Origin: Methanoculleus sp. MH98A
Lineage (GTDB): Archaea > Halobacteriota > Methanomicrobia > Methanomicrobiales > Methanoculleaceae
NCBI RefSeq assembly: GCF_000691865.1
Contig: NZ_JMIO01000037.1
Location: 1-62,021, forward strand
Length of the DNA: 62,021 nt
Reading direction: 5' to 3'
This document shows positions 17,618 to 25,868 of the stretch, one piece after another; positions within the stretch are counted from its first letter, which is position 1; every line of letters starts with the position of its first letter. A program made the translations under genes and the position numbers. The notes below the pieces were generated by a model. That model was not told the DNA's origin, made no database searches, and was given only the letters and a program-made list of their open reading frames with translations.

Positions 17618-18052
17618 ATGGGCGAACGCAAAAAGGAGTCGGTCGCCGAAGTCCTCGTCTCGAGAGTTATCGGGATCGTCGTCTTCCTGATCGCGCTCGG
17701 GGTACTCAATATCCTCGCGGGCGCCTACGTCCGGATACCGATCTTCCTTCAGGTAGTCGAGTTTCTCAACGCCAACCTCGGGCTGCTCATCCTGATATCG
17801 GTCCTCTTCCTCGTCGGCGACCTGTTCGGGGCCATTCCACTCCCCCTGAACCTCCCCGGCCCGATCTTCGGCGCATTCGGCGCCGTGCTCCTGGTCATCT
17901 TCATCGCCAGGTTCTTTCTGTTCTTCGCCGAGATCACCGGCCTCGGATTCTTCTTCGTCTTTGAGAGGGTGCTTTCGCTTCCGGTCTATCTCCTCGTCTT
18001 CATCATCGCGCTCATCGCGGGGTATATCGGGCTCTTTACGGATCGGGCATGA
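17618..18052 (+). CDS. Small membrane protein of unknown function
   Basis: The 144-residue protein has four hydrophobic helices: GIVVFLIALGVLNILAGAYV, LGLLILISVLFLVGDLFGAI, FGAVLLVIFIARFFLFFAEI and YLLVFIIALIAGYIGLF. ATG 17618 follows the good ribosome site ccaggaggg; the long frame reaching from 16034 is antisense to polX and rejected. I do not recognise the family. It is divergent from polX. Confidence 0.75.
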   Translation: MGERKKESVAEVLVSRVIGIVVFLIALGVLNILAGAYVRIPIFLQVVEFLNANLGLLILISVLFLVGDLFGAIPLPLNLPGPIFGAFGAVLLVIFIARFFLFFAEITGLGFFFVFERVLSLPVYLLVFIIALIAGYIGLFTDRA

Positions 18053-18059
18053 CCCGGGA

Positions 18060-18326
18060 CTACTCGAACCCTTCCGCCTCCTCGAAGGTGCTCACCACGT
18101 GGTCCCGGAGCCTTCCGGTCTTCGGGTCCATGTGAACCAGCACAAAGAGTTCGTGCTCACCGTTCTCCCAGAGAGCAAGGGCGGGTCTGTCCTCCTTTGC
18201 CTGGAACCCGAGAGCCCCGAGGGCTTCCCGAACCTCGTCGTAGGTGGGCTTCGCGGCGAGTTTCTCCCTGATCCGGGCCTTCATGGCCTCCTGCGCATCG
18301 CGGTCGATGGGTACCTGTTCCGGCAT
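18060..18326 (-). CDS. Small conserved-type protein, paralogue of 18477-18749
   Basis: The 88-residue cytoplasmic protein has no recognised domain. It begins with a charged helix (RDAQEAMKARIREKLAAKPT), then YDEVREALGALGF, then beta strands (ALALWENGEHELFVLVHMDP, GRLRDHVVSTFEEAEGF). The next gene upstream, at 18749-18477, has the same order: YADVREALRSRNF, VAIWVQPDLRIFVLLQMN and YRVAAYDDL. The two are therefore tandem paralogues. Function is unknown. Confidence 0.6.
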   Translation of the reverse strand: MPEQVPIDRDAQEAMKARIREKLAAKPTYDEVREALGALGFQAKEDRPALALWENGEHELFVLVHMDPKTGRLRDHVVSTFEEAEGFE

Positions 18327-18451
18327 ACGCCAACCATACCGCGTACGCCCGGATAAATCTGACCCGGCGGAGGCGATCGAAGAGTGAGCCTGCCGGCGGA
18401 TCCCGAAGAGAGAAGCCCTTTACCGGGCGTTGAAGCCGGCAGACTCCCCTC

Positions 18452-18465
18452 GCACCTAACGGTGC
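18452..18465. repeat. Isolated copy of the gcacc/ggtgc hairpin unit
   Basis: gcacc-taac-ggtgc followed by tcaagctcctg is the same unit found many times in the four non-coding islands of the window. Here a single copy lies just beyond the 3' end of the gene at 18477-18749. Confidence 0.6.
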
Positions 18466-18476
18466 TCAAGCTCCTG

Positions 18477-18749
18477 TCATTCTGGCAGTCGCACTTCGCG
18501 GCCTCCCAGGTCGTCGTATGCGGCCACCCGGTAGCCCGCGTACCCGCCCCCGAGATTCATCTGCAGGAGGACGAAGATCCTGAGATCGGGCTGCACCCAT
18601 ATCGCGACGTCGGCATCGTCCTGCTCCGGTATGAAGTTGCGCGAACGGAGCGCCTCCCTGACATCGGCATAATCGGGCGTCGACTGGATGATCTCCTCGA
18701 TCTCCACCATCACGGCCTGCCGTTGCAGAGTCTCGATATCTCCAAGCAT
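18477..18749 (-). CDS. Small protein, paralogue of 18060-18326
   Basis: The 90-residue product starting LGDIETLQRQAVMVEIEEII is preferred. The ATG at 18749 gives a length and layout like the 88-residue downstream paralogue, and a gagggcgg run lies just upstream; frames reaching 18782 or 18860 add unrelated residues. Shared features are (Y)(A/D)(D/E)VREAL, a hydrophobic strand ending in a charged pair, and a Gly-rich turn (LGGGYAGYRVAAYDDL). Function is unknown. A dispersed hairpin unit lies immediately downstream. Confidence 0.55.
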   Translation of the reverse strand: MLGDIETLQRQAVMVEIEEIIQSTPDYADVREALRSRNFIPEQDDADVAIWVQPDLRIFVLLQMNLGGGYAGYRVAAYDDLGGREVRLPE

Positions 18750-18915
18750 GCCGCCCTCGATCGCCCCCCTCGTATAAAACATGATCCGGGGTACGGTCGC
18801 CCATCGGGCGGTGTCGTTGCGGATGTGCCGGCACGGTGCGCCGCCCGTTGAGGGGCACAACCTTCATCAGAGACCTCGTTAAAACATACAGCAACGGAAT
18901 CCCGCACGAAAGCCT

Positions 18916-19716
18916 ATGACCGACGAAGACTCAAGGACGCTTATCCTCGATATCGACAACGACGACCTGCAGGAACTCTCCGAATACCTGGACGTGCTGA
19001 GCAGCAGCACGCGTTTGAAGATCCTGAAAGTCATCGAACGAAACCCGAAAGACGTTCGGCAGATATCGGCCGCGATCGAGACAAGTTACGAGAACACGAA
19101 AAAGCACCTCGACAAACTGATGAGCATCGGGGTCGTCCGCAAAGAGGCCGGTCTCTCGCGTCCGACCGCAAAGGGAGTCCACCCGGTCTGGAAATACTCG
19201 CTCGTACCCGGCGGACTCGAAGCGATCACGAGGAGCCTCGGGCTCTTCTCGAACCTGAAACTGACCCTCACGGACTCCGTGCTCGCGAAAAAACTCGCCG
19301 GCGTCCGGGAGACGTTCTCGGGAGAGTTCTCCGGGCAGCCCCCGGTCGTCATCATCCTCGGGGGTGCGGATGACGGCAGGGTCTTTGCGCTCGGCGAGGA
19401 CAGCATCGCCGTAGGCCGGGCGGACCCGGGAGCTCCCGAGCGGGGCGCGCAGGCAATCGTCCTCGGCGAGGCGTACGCGGCGGTCACCCGCGTCTCGAAG
19501 CCGCACGCCCGGCTCACCCGCCGCCGCGGGGACGGCGCCTGGCTCATCGAGGACTGCGGCAGCACGGGCGGCACCTTCGTGAACGGCACGCCGCTTGAGG
19601 CGGGCACGCGGCGGGAACTTCACGACGGGGACCTCATCGAACTCGCGAAAGGCGCACCGGGGGCAACCCTCGTCTTCGTCGTTCCCGGGGGGGTGCCGGT
19701 GCCGGATGCCGCCTGA
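18916..19716 (+). CDS. Winged-helix regulator with C-terminal FHA domain
   Basis: The 266-residue cytoplasmic protein joins an ArsR-like winged helix (about 18-95; LSSSTRLKILKVIERNPKDV and ENTKKHLDKLMSIGVVRK) to a forkhead-associated domain (about 165-258). The FHA signature residues are visible: VGRAD, SKPHARL, and GSTGGTFVNG with the Asn-Gly pair. FHA domains bind phosphothreonine. The next gene is a Ser/Thr kinase, overlapping by 11 bp. The simplest reading, an inference, is a regulator that docks on threonines phosphorylated by that kinase. Confidence 0.85.
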   Translation: MTDEDSRTLILDIDNDDLQELSEYLDVLSSSTRLKILKVIERNPKDVRQISAAIETSYENTKKHLDKLMSIGVVRKEAGLSRPTAKGVHPVWKYSLVPGGLEAITRSLGLFSNLKLTLTDSVLAKKLAGVRETFSGEFSGQPPVVIILGGADDGRVFALGEDSIAVGRADPGAPERGAQAIVLGEAYAAVTRVSKPHARLTRRRGDGAWLIEDCGSTGGTFVNGTPLEAGTRRELHDGDLIELAKGAPGATLVFVVPGGVPVPDAA

Positions 19717-20986
19717 CCGGGCCGGGCGGGCTGCCGTCCTGCTCCTCGTCGCCGCGCTCCTTCTCGCAGCCGCCGCTCCTGCCGTCTCGGGCGCCGGAGG
19801 GCCGCCCGAGCACGCAAACGCCTCCCCTCAGGGCATCGAATCCGCCGGAAAGAACCCGGACGAGGATAAGGATGCCGGCCCAGGTCAGAACAAGGGCAAG
19901 GCTACGCCGGAAGAGACCGCCACGCCCGAAAATACCCCGACGGTGGCGACGCCGGGTGCAACGGCAACCCCGACCGCCGGGGCTGTGCCCGAAGAGAACA
20001 ACGCGGCCGACGCCGACCCGTTCCCCTGGGCCGGGGCCATCCTGGTTCTCGTCCTCCTCGCAGGGGCCGTCGTTTTCGGCGCCCGGTACCTGACGGGACC
20101 GCCCAGAAAGGAGGCGGAGCCCGCCGCGACCATCCTTGCCGATGCATACCAGACAGTGCTCTCCCGGCCGGCAGGGTTCCCGCCCGAGCTTGCGGAGCGC
20201 TACGACCGGATTGCCTTTGTCGGGAGAGGAGGGCTCGGGCAGGTCTTTTCGGCGGTCAGGCGCGATGACCGTCGAACCGTAGCGGTGAAGATCCCGACCG
20301 CCTACGACGAGGCGACGGGGAAGACCTTCATGAAGGAGATGCGGTTCTGGGAAGACCTGGCTCACCCGAACATCGTGACGGTTCACTCGGTCAATATCCT
20401 CCCGGTACCGTTCGTCGAGATGGAGTACCTCCCCCGGACGCTGGATGACCTTGAAAAACCCCTCCCGGTGGAGACCGCCGCCCGCATCGCCGCGGGCATC
20501 GCCGCCGGGCTCGCCTACGCCCACGGAATGGGCGTGATTCACCGGGACATCAAGCCGAGGAACATCCTTCTCGACGACGACCTGACACCGAAGATCACCG
20601 ACTGGGGGATGAGCACGACGGTGGCGGCGAGCGGGGATACCGGTGTCGCCGGATTCACCCTCGCCTACGCGGCCCCGGAGCAGGTCGCGCCGGAACGGTT
20701 CGGCAGGCCCGATGCACGGACGGACATCTACCAGCTCGGCGCCGTCTTCTACGAACTGGTGACGGGGAAGGCTCCCTTTGCCCGCGAGAGTCTCGCCGGG
20801 CTGGCCGAAGCGGTCATCCGCGAGCAGCCCCCCCCTCCCTCAGAGATAGACCCCACGCTTGCAGCACTCGACCCGATCATCCTCCGGTGCCTTGCAAAAG
20901 ACCCTGCCGACCGCTACCGGTCCGCCGGAGAAGTGCTCGAGGCGATCGAGGCCGTGTTAGGCGACGCGGAAGAGGGGAGAGCGTGA
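19706..20986 (+). CDS. Membrane-bound eukaryotic-like Ser/Thr protein kinase
   Basis: The 426-residue protein has a signal-like N-terminus (about 9-30), an outer low-complexity Thr/Pro/Glu-rich segment (about 32-105), a TM helix (about 107-128, WAGAILVLVLLAGAVVFGA) and an inner kinase domain (about 166-420). Kinase residues seen: glycine loop GRGGLGQV (173-180), Lys195 in VAVK, Glu211, HRDIKPRNILL (279-289, catalytic Asp281), Asp299 in DWG where DFG is usual, and APE (323-325). There are no PASTA repeats. The ATG at 19706 overlaps the FHA gene; the K+ channel start overlaps its stop (GTGA). Confidence 0.9.
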   Translation: MPPDRAGRAAVLLLVAALLLAAAAPAVSGAGGPPEHANASPQGIESAGKNPDEDKDAGPGQNKGKATPEETATPENTPTVATPGATATPTAGAVPEENNAADADPFPWAGAILVLVLLAGAVVFGARYLTGPPRKEAEPAATILADAYQTVLSRPAGFPPELAERYDRIAFVGRGGLGQVFSAVRRDDRRTVAVKIPTAYDEATGKTFMKEMRFWEDLAHPNIVTVHSVNILPVPFVEMEYLPRTLDDLEKPLPVETAARIAAGIAAGLAYAHGMGVIHRDIKPRNILLDDDLTPKITDWGMSTTVAASGDTGVAGFTLAYAAPEQVAPERFGRPDARTDIYQLGAVFYELVTGKAPFARESLAGLAEAVIREQPPPPSEIDPTLAALDPIILRCLAKDPADRYRSAGEVLEAIEAVLGDAEEGRA

Positions 20987-21660
20987 AGAGCCTTCTCGCC
21001 CGGTATCTTGCCCGCGCCAGGGCGATGCAGTTCCACTACCTGCTCGCGTCGCTCGTCCTCCTGCTCGCCGTCTACCCCTACGTGAGTGCAGGGCCGAGCG
21101 GGGCGGCCGCCCTGAAGGTGCTCACGTCCTTCATCCTGATCACCGGCGTCTACGCCGTGAGCAACCGGCGGCGGCAGGTCGCGATCGCTGCCCTCTTCGC
21201 GGTCCCCGCCTTCGGCCTCGGCTGGCTCCACGTCATCACCGGGAACCCGGCACTCGGAAGCGCCGAGAGCATATTCACGCTCCTCTTCTACGCCTTCACC
21301 GCGCTTGTCGGCCTGTCAAGGGTGCTCGGGACACGCCGGATCACCACCGACACTATCTACGGCGCAGTCTCCGTCTACCTCCTCATGGGCCTCACCTGGG
21401 CGACGGCCTACAACCTTGTCGAGGGTATCGCCCCCGGATCGTTCTCGGCAGAGTCGGGAGCGGGTTTCACCTTTCCTGCGTTCATCTACTTCAGTTTCGT
21501 CACCCTTGCGACGCTCGGTTACGGCGACATCACGCCGGTCACCGATCAGGCCAGATCGCTCGCCCTGCTCGAGACCGTGAGCGGGACACTCTACATCGCC
21601 GTCCTGATCGCCCGCCTGGTGGCGGCGGCCGGATGGCGAACCGATGCCGCAGATGAGTGA
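20983..21660 (+). CDS. Potassium channel pore protein
   Basis: The 225-residue membrane protein has the K+ selectivity filter TLATLGYGDITP (about 179-190), preceded by a pore helix and followed by a last TM helix (LLETVSGTLYIAVLIARLV). Several further hydrophobic segments lie before it (about 18-40, 48-65, 72-88, 95-112 and 120-145), so it resembles the small six-TM class without a charged voltage sensor. The GTG start at 20983 overlaps the kinase stop by 4 bp, giving translational coupling. There is no cytoplasmic RCK domain. The kinase may regulate the channel; this is inference. Confidence 0.9.
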   Translation: MKSLLARYLARARAMQFHYLLASLVLLLAVYPYVSAGPSGAAALKVLTSFILITGVYAVSNRRRQVAIAALFAVPAFGLGWLHVITGNPALGSAESIFTLLFYAFTALVGLSRVLGTRRITTDTIYGAVSVYLLMGLTWATAYNLVEGIAPGSFSAESGAGFTFPAFIYFSFVTLATLGYGDITPVTDQARSLALLETVSGTLYIAVLIARLVAAAGWRTDAADE

Positions 21661-21710
21661 GCGGCGCAGAAATTTCAGAGCAAAACGACGGATTTCCCGA
21701 TTCGTCCGTT

Positions 21711-21738
21711 TTAAACTACGAAAAATCTCGTAGTTAAA
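21711..21738. promoter_or_regulatory. Inverted repeat upstream of the SIMPL gene
   Basis: ttaaactacg at 21711-21720 and cgtagttaaa at 21729-21738 form a near-perfect inverted repeat; aactacg/cgtagtt pairs exactly. It lies just upstream of the TATA-like gatatttat at 21743-21751. It could be an operator for a dimeric regulator or a weak terminator of the upstream operon. Confidence 0.4.
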
Positions 21739-21768
21739 GCAAGATATTTATTTTGACCGAATCAAGAG

Positions 21769-22518
21769 ATGATTGATACTATGCGAGGAAAAGCAGCACT
21801 TCTGGGGATCGCTCTCATGGTCCTCTGCGCCGCGGTGATCGGCAACGTCACCGCACAGTTGCCGGAGGAATCCAGGGACAAGCTGATCCACGTGTCCGGC
21901 ACGGGCAAGGTGACGACCACGCCTGATGAGGCCGTCGTCGTCTTCGCGGTCGAGACCGAGAACACCGACGTCAAGACAGCACAGCAGCAGAATGCGGAAA
22001 GAATGGACGCCGTGGTCAACGCGCTGAAGAGGGGCGGCGTTCCGGAGAAGGACATCAGGACCGCCGGCTACAACATCATCCCGATAACCGAGACCGACAG
22101 CAGGGGCCTGACAACCGCCAGGGTCAAGTACTACCGGGTCATCAACAGCCTCGAGGTCACGTTAAACGACGTCGACCGCGCCGGCGAGATTGTCGACCTC
22201 GCGGTAGAGAACGGCGCAAACAAGGTCAACCGGTTCTCGTTCACCTTGAGCGACGCAAAGCAGCAGGAGTTCCGCTCGCAGGCCCTGACCGCCGCGGTAG
22301 CACAGGCGCGGGGCGACGCCGATGCCGTCGCCGCGGCCATCGGCAAGACCATCGTCGACGTCAAAGAGGTCAACGTCGGGAACAACTACATCCCCCTGGT
22401 TTACGATACCCGCTACGACAGCATGGAGAAGGCGGCGAGCGGAGCGGCCTCGACACCGCTCGAAGTCGGCGAGATCGACGTGACCGCCACCGTCTCCATC
22501 TCCTACATCATCTCCTGA
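21769..22518 (+). CDS. SIMPL-domain (DUF541) exported protein
   Basis: The 249-residue protein has an N-terminal signal (RGKAALLGIALMVLCAAVIG) and then a SIMPL/DUF541 domain: HVSGTGKVTTTPDEAVVVF (about 43-61), AERMDAVVNALKRGGVPEKD, YRVINSLEVTL, ALTAAVAQARGDADAVAAAI and a conserved end VTATVSISYII. The family is found in cell envelopes and some members protect against oxidative stress; the mechanism is not established. An alternative start is the ATG at 21781, which sits better relative to the TATA-like element at 21743-21751. Confidence 0.88.
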   Translation: MIDTMRGKAALLGIALMVLCAAVIGNVTAQLPEESRDKLIHVSGTGKVTTTPDEAVVVFAVETENTDVKTAQQQNAERMDAVVNALKRGGVPEKDIRTAGYNIIPITETDSRGLTTARVKYYRVINSLEVTLNDVDRAGEIVDLAVENGANKVNRFSFTLSDAKQQEFRSQALTAAVAQARGDADAVAAAIGKTIVDVKEVNVGNNYIPLVYDTRYDSMEKAASGAASTPLEVGEIDVTATVSISYIIS

Positions 22519-22640
22519 CCGCACCTCAACCACCTCTTTTCGTCTGTAGGCCCGGGCTCCGATCTCCGGGCCATTCCCCCATCTCACGGCCTGCCCCATC
22601 GGGAAGCATAATCGTTTGCGAGGAGAGACCGGGTCTATCT

Positions 22641-23303
22641 ATGTTCACGATAACCGAAGTCTACAACAACATCCCCTGCCGGGAAGGGCTCACGACGGAC
22701 TGGGGGTTCTCCTGCCAGATAGAGGAGGCGGGACTGCTCTTTGACACCGGCGCGAAAGGAGACGTGCTGCTCTCGAACATGCAGGCGCTCGGCATCGATC
22801 CCGCAGGCATCCGGCGCCTCGTGCTCTCCCACGACCACTGGGACCATATCGGCGGCCTCGAAGCGGTTCTTGCCGCGAACCCGTCGATCGAGGTCTATGT
22901 CCACGACGCGTTCTCCGAAAAGACGCTTTCGCTGATCCGGGAGCACACCGAACCGCGGATAGTGGCCGAGTGGACGGAGATCGCGGACGGCATCGCCGTG
23001 ACCGGGCCGCTCGGGACCGATATCCGGGAGCAGTCGCTCGCGATCGCCGTGCCGAACGGCTACCTGGTCGTCACCGGGTGCGCGCACCCCCACATCGCCC
23101 GGATCGTCGCGAGGGTCTCGGAGGTCGGGCCAGTCCTGGGCGTCATCGGCGGGTTCCATAGTGTCTCCGGCGAGGACATCGAAGCACTCGCGGGGGTGGC
23201 GTACCTCTCGGCGTCGCACTGCACCGATAAGATAGCGGAACTCAAAGAGTGCTACCCGGGCTCGTTCCAGCCGGGGGGTGTGGGGAAGGTGCACCGGTTC
23301 TGA
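22641..23303 (+). CDS. Metallo-beta-lactamase-fold hydrolase
   Basis: A 220-residue metal-dependent hydrolase of the subfamily annotated as dihydropterin-ribofuranosyl-aminobenzene phosphate synthase-like, linked by homology to methanopterin synthesis; the substrate is not proven. The metal motif is SHDHWDHIGG (about 63-72). Further ligands are likely in TGCAHPHI (about 144-151) and GGFHS (about 170-174), with ASHCTD near the end. It is a single-gene unit whose 3' end adjoins a hairpin-repeat island. Confidence 0.85.
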   Translation: MFTITEVYNNIPCREGLTTDWGFSCQIEEAGLLFDTGAKGDVLLSNMQALGIDPAGIRRLVLSHDHWDHIGGLEAVLAANPSIEVYVHDAFSEKTLSLIREHTEPRIVAEWTEIADGIAVTGPLGTDIREQSLAIAVPNGYLVVTGCAHPHIARIVARVSEVGPVLGVIGGFHSVSGEDIEALAGVAYLSASHCTDKIAELKECYPGSFQPGGVGKVHRF

Positions 23304-23930
23304 AAAAAAGGGGGCGTTGGAACCCCACTGGTTGTTCCAGATGGCCGCACTCCGGGGTACGGCTTTCCACCGGGTTCGCACCTTCGCACCTCCGGTGCTT
23401 AAACTCCGTTCCCGAAACCCTTCCGGGTTTCTCCAGCTCCGATTCTGACGAACCGTCGCATCCTGAAGGAACGTCGTTCTTCGGTGCTCTAGCTCAGGTT
23501 CTCCGAACCATCGCTTATCGCCATGACTGCCCCCGCCCGCAGGAAGGGGGAGGAGCGCGAAGCGCGGGCGGGGTGGGGCCTGAGATATGCGGTTCTTCGC
23601 GCGAGACAGGGGAGGGGGAGACCCCCTCGCACCTATTGGTGCTCATGCTCCGTTCCTATCGGAACATCGCACTCCCCGTCAGCCCCTCCCCTGGGGCGAT
23701 ATCCCCTCGGAATCCACGTCTGGGACGCAATTTAAAGTCACGCGTGCGCACCGCAGGCGAGAATCGCAACGGTTCGTGAGTGCGACTGGCGTCCCGGCAG
23801 GAGCTTGTGCACCGAAGAACGACGTTCCGACAGGAACGACGCTCTGCAGGAACGGGGTTCGAGCACTGGAGGTGCGAAGGTGCGAGAACCGGAGCGCGGC
23901 CGGGAGAGGCCTCCAACAAGGTTAAAAAAG
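23304..23930. repeat. Non-coding island A of dispersed hairpin repeats
   Basis: No gene. The island is a mosaic of short palindromes also found in islands B, C and D: gcacc-tcc-ggtgc (23386-23398), gaaaccc-ttcc-gggtttc (23414-23431), gcacc-tatt-ggtgc (23629-23642), and a G/C-rich hairpin gaggggg-aga-ccccctc (23612-23628) preceded by gagacag. A phrase gactgcccccgccc followed by gaggagcgcgaagcgcggg is shared with island C. Open frames across it are repeat-driven. Confidence 0.7.
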
Positions 23931-24782
23931 TTATTCGTTCTTTTCTCCGGATCCGCCCTTCACCTCGAGCCCGTCCGCAAACCAGACGGTGCGCTGCGGG
24001 AAGGGCACCTCGATGCCGTTCTCTTCGAGCGCAACCTTGATCTTCCAGAGGAGATCCGTCCGGACCTCCCACCAGTTCCGGGCCGGCGCCCAGATGTAGG
24101 CGGTCAGGTTCACGCTGTAGTCTCCCAGGTTATCGACGAAGACCGACGGCGCCGGGTTCTTCAGCGCGAAGGGGTGGGTCTCGATGACCTCCTTTGCGAT
24201 CCGGATCGCCTCGTTCGCGTCGTCCTGATGCCGGATACGGATCTCGTATGTGAACCGCCGGGCCGCGTTGTGGACGTAGTTCGTGATGTTCGAGGTGAAG
24301 ACCTTCTCGTTCGGGATCCGGATGTAGATCCCGTCGTAGGTCTTGATGACGGTCGAGAGGACACGGATATCCTCGACACTGCCGGCGACATCGGCGACAT
24401 TGATGTTGTCGCCGATCCTGATCGGGTGCTCGAACATCAGGAAGAGACCGGAGATCAGGTTGGAAACGACACTCTGGCTCGCAAAACCAATGACGATACC
24501 GGCGACACCCCCGGCCACCAGGAGGCCGGAGAGGTCGAATTCGAGCTGCGGGAGAGCGACGACGAACGCCCAGACGATGATACCGTAGTAGACCAGTTTC
24601 GCGAGCAGTTCGCGCTCGTTCACGGGCAGCCGCTCGGCGAGGATCCTGCGGACGTTTATCGCGACGATTCTCGCGATTATGACGCCGACCGTGAGGATAA
24701 CGGCGAAATACAGGAGGCTCTCGACGGTGATATCGCCGACGCCGATGGGTATCTCCAGAACCTCCGTCACGTTGAACGCCAT
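23931..24782 (-). CDS. mscS: MscS-type mechanosensitive channel
   Basis: A small-conductance mechanosensitive channel that releases solutes when the membrane is stretched. In the 283-residue product there are three N-terminal TM helices (about 15-120), with the pore helix region GLLVAGGVAGIVIGFASQSV (about 85-104), then the beta domain (EHPIRIGDNINVADVAGSVE) and a C-terminal alpha-beta domain ending in a charged tail. The ATG at 24782 overlaps the upstream DUF432 stop (ATGA) and has ggag upstream; a start four codons earlier is possible. Confidence 0.93.
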   Translation of the reverse strand: MAFNVTEVLEIPIGVGDITVESLLYFAVILTVGVIIARIVAINVRRILAERLPVNERELLAKLVYYGIIVWAFVVALPQLEFDLSGLLVAGGVAGIVIGFASQSVVSNLISGLFLMFEHPIRIGDNINVADVAGSVEDIRVLSTVIKTYDGIYIRIPNEKVFTSNITNYVHNAARRFTYEIRIRHQDDANEAIRIAKEVIETHPFALKNPAPSVFVDNLGDYSVNLTAYIWAPARNWWEVRTDLLWKIKVALEENGIEVPFPQRTVWFADGLEVKGGSGEKNE

Positions 24783-25483
24783 CAGAAACCCCACTCCATC
24801 AGGTATCCGCGGTCGATAGCCGGGATCTTGCGGGCCGTGTAGAGCTCGACGGACTTCACCATCCCGGGCCGGAGCGGTGCGTCGACGAAGTCCGTCTCCG
24901 CCATAGTCTTGGTGAGAACTTTCATCGTGGCGGTGGCCGCCACGAAGTCACCATAGTAGATCTTCATATCGGTACTCTCAAAGACAACCCGGGACACCTC
25001 CACCCACTCGCGGCAGGAATTGTGGAGGGAGAGTTCCATCACCCCCTCGCGGAAGGGATCGACCTGAGGGATCTCCGGGTAGACCGCGCTCTCGTAGTAC
25101 CGGGCGATGATCCCGCTTGTCGGCGAGCCGTAGAGCGTGTACTTCTGGGTGCCGGAAGCAAAGACGTCCAGCACCTCGATATCCCGCGCAGACTCCACGA
25201 AAACACCGATCTCAACAGGAAACTTCAGGTAGACCGTCCGGGAGGCGCCGGGCTCGATCATCATCGGTGAGAACTCCACCAGCAGGAAGTCCGTGATCTC
25301 CCTGGGGAGGTTGACCGGCTCGACCGGATTGATGACCACCTCGCCCGTCTTCGAGACCAGAATCCGCTCGAACGTCTGGCCTTCGCACCTGCGCCGGTAG
25401 GTCAGGAGACCGTCGACACTCTCGGCTTCCACCAGAATATCACCGCATTCGCGGCGAAAAGTGCCCCTGTAACGTCCGAACAT
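24782..25483 (-). CDS. DUF432 family protein
   Basis: The 233-residue protein belongs to the archaeal DUF432 family as I recognise it (CEGQTFERILVSKTGEVVIN, VEFSPMMIEPGASRTVYLKF). It is predicted soluble and largely beta, with no signal peptide. DUF432 genes are often next to mscS in methanogens, and here the two are coupled by a 4-bp overlap, so a role in channel control is likely but untested. The ATG at 25483 has no ribosome site. A TATA-like ttaatattt about 25 bases upstream suggests a leaderless mRNA. Confidence 0.75.
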   Translation of the reverse strand: MFGRYRGTFRRECGDILVEAESVDGLLTYRRRCEGQTFERILVSKTGEVVINPVEPVNLPREITDFLLVEFSPMMIEPGASRTVYLKFPVEIGVFVESARDIEVLDVFASGTQKYTLYGSPTSGIIARYYESAVYPEIPQVDPFREGVMELSLHNSCREWVEVSRVVFESTDMKIYYGDFVAATATMKVLTKTMAETDFVDAPLRPGMVKSVELYTARKIPAIDRGYLMEWGF

Positions 25484-25868
25484 CAACTATGATCTGCAAA
25501 TACTCAAATATTAACCTACGCGATAGACGCGATCCGCCGGGGTCGCGTCACGCCACCCAATCCCGGAAGACGAATCAATACGGGTATTTATGCAGATACT
25601 CAAACGAAATAGAGTGGTTGCGGGGAACCAGTCTGATTTAAAAGGGAACAAACTGAGAAAGTATATATAATAAATCTTTTCGACAGTATATATCACAGAG
25701 GATAAATGGACACTCTTTTAACCGGCTGCTCCAGACACTTTTCCTGCGCGTTTGCTCCAAACAATAATAATCAGAGGGCGCCATATCGGCCGGCACGGAG
25801 GACTCACCCGGAAATCCGGGTAAGAAGACCTCCTCGCGGCATTGCGGGATGAGAACCGTTCCCGGGTG
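25484..25868. other. AT-rich divergent promoter region
   Basis: No gene is visible between DUF432 and the sensor kinase gene. TATA-like gtatatat occurs twice, at 25661-25668 and 25686-25693, directed to the right. A perfect small hairpin acccgg-aaat-ccgggt lies at 25806-25821, about 50 bases before the likely start of the kinase gene, inside the predicted leader. Confidence 0.5.
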
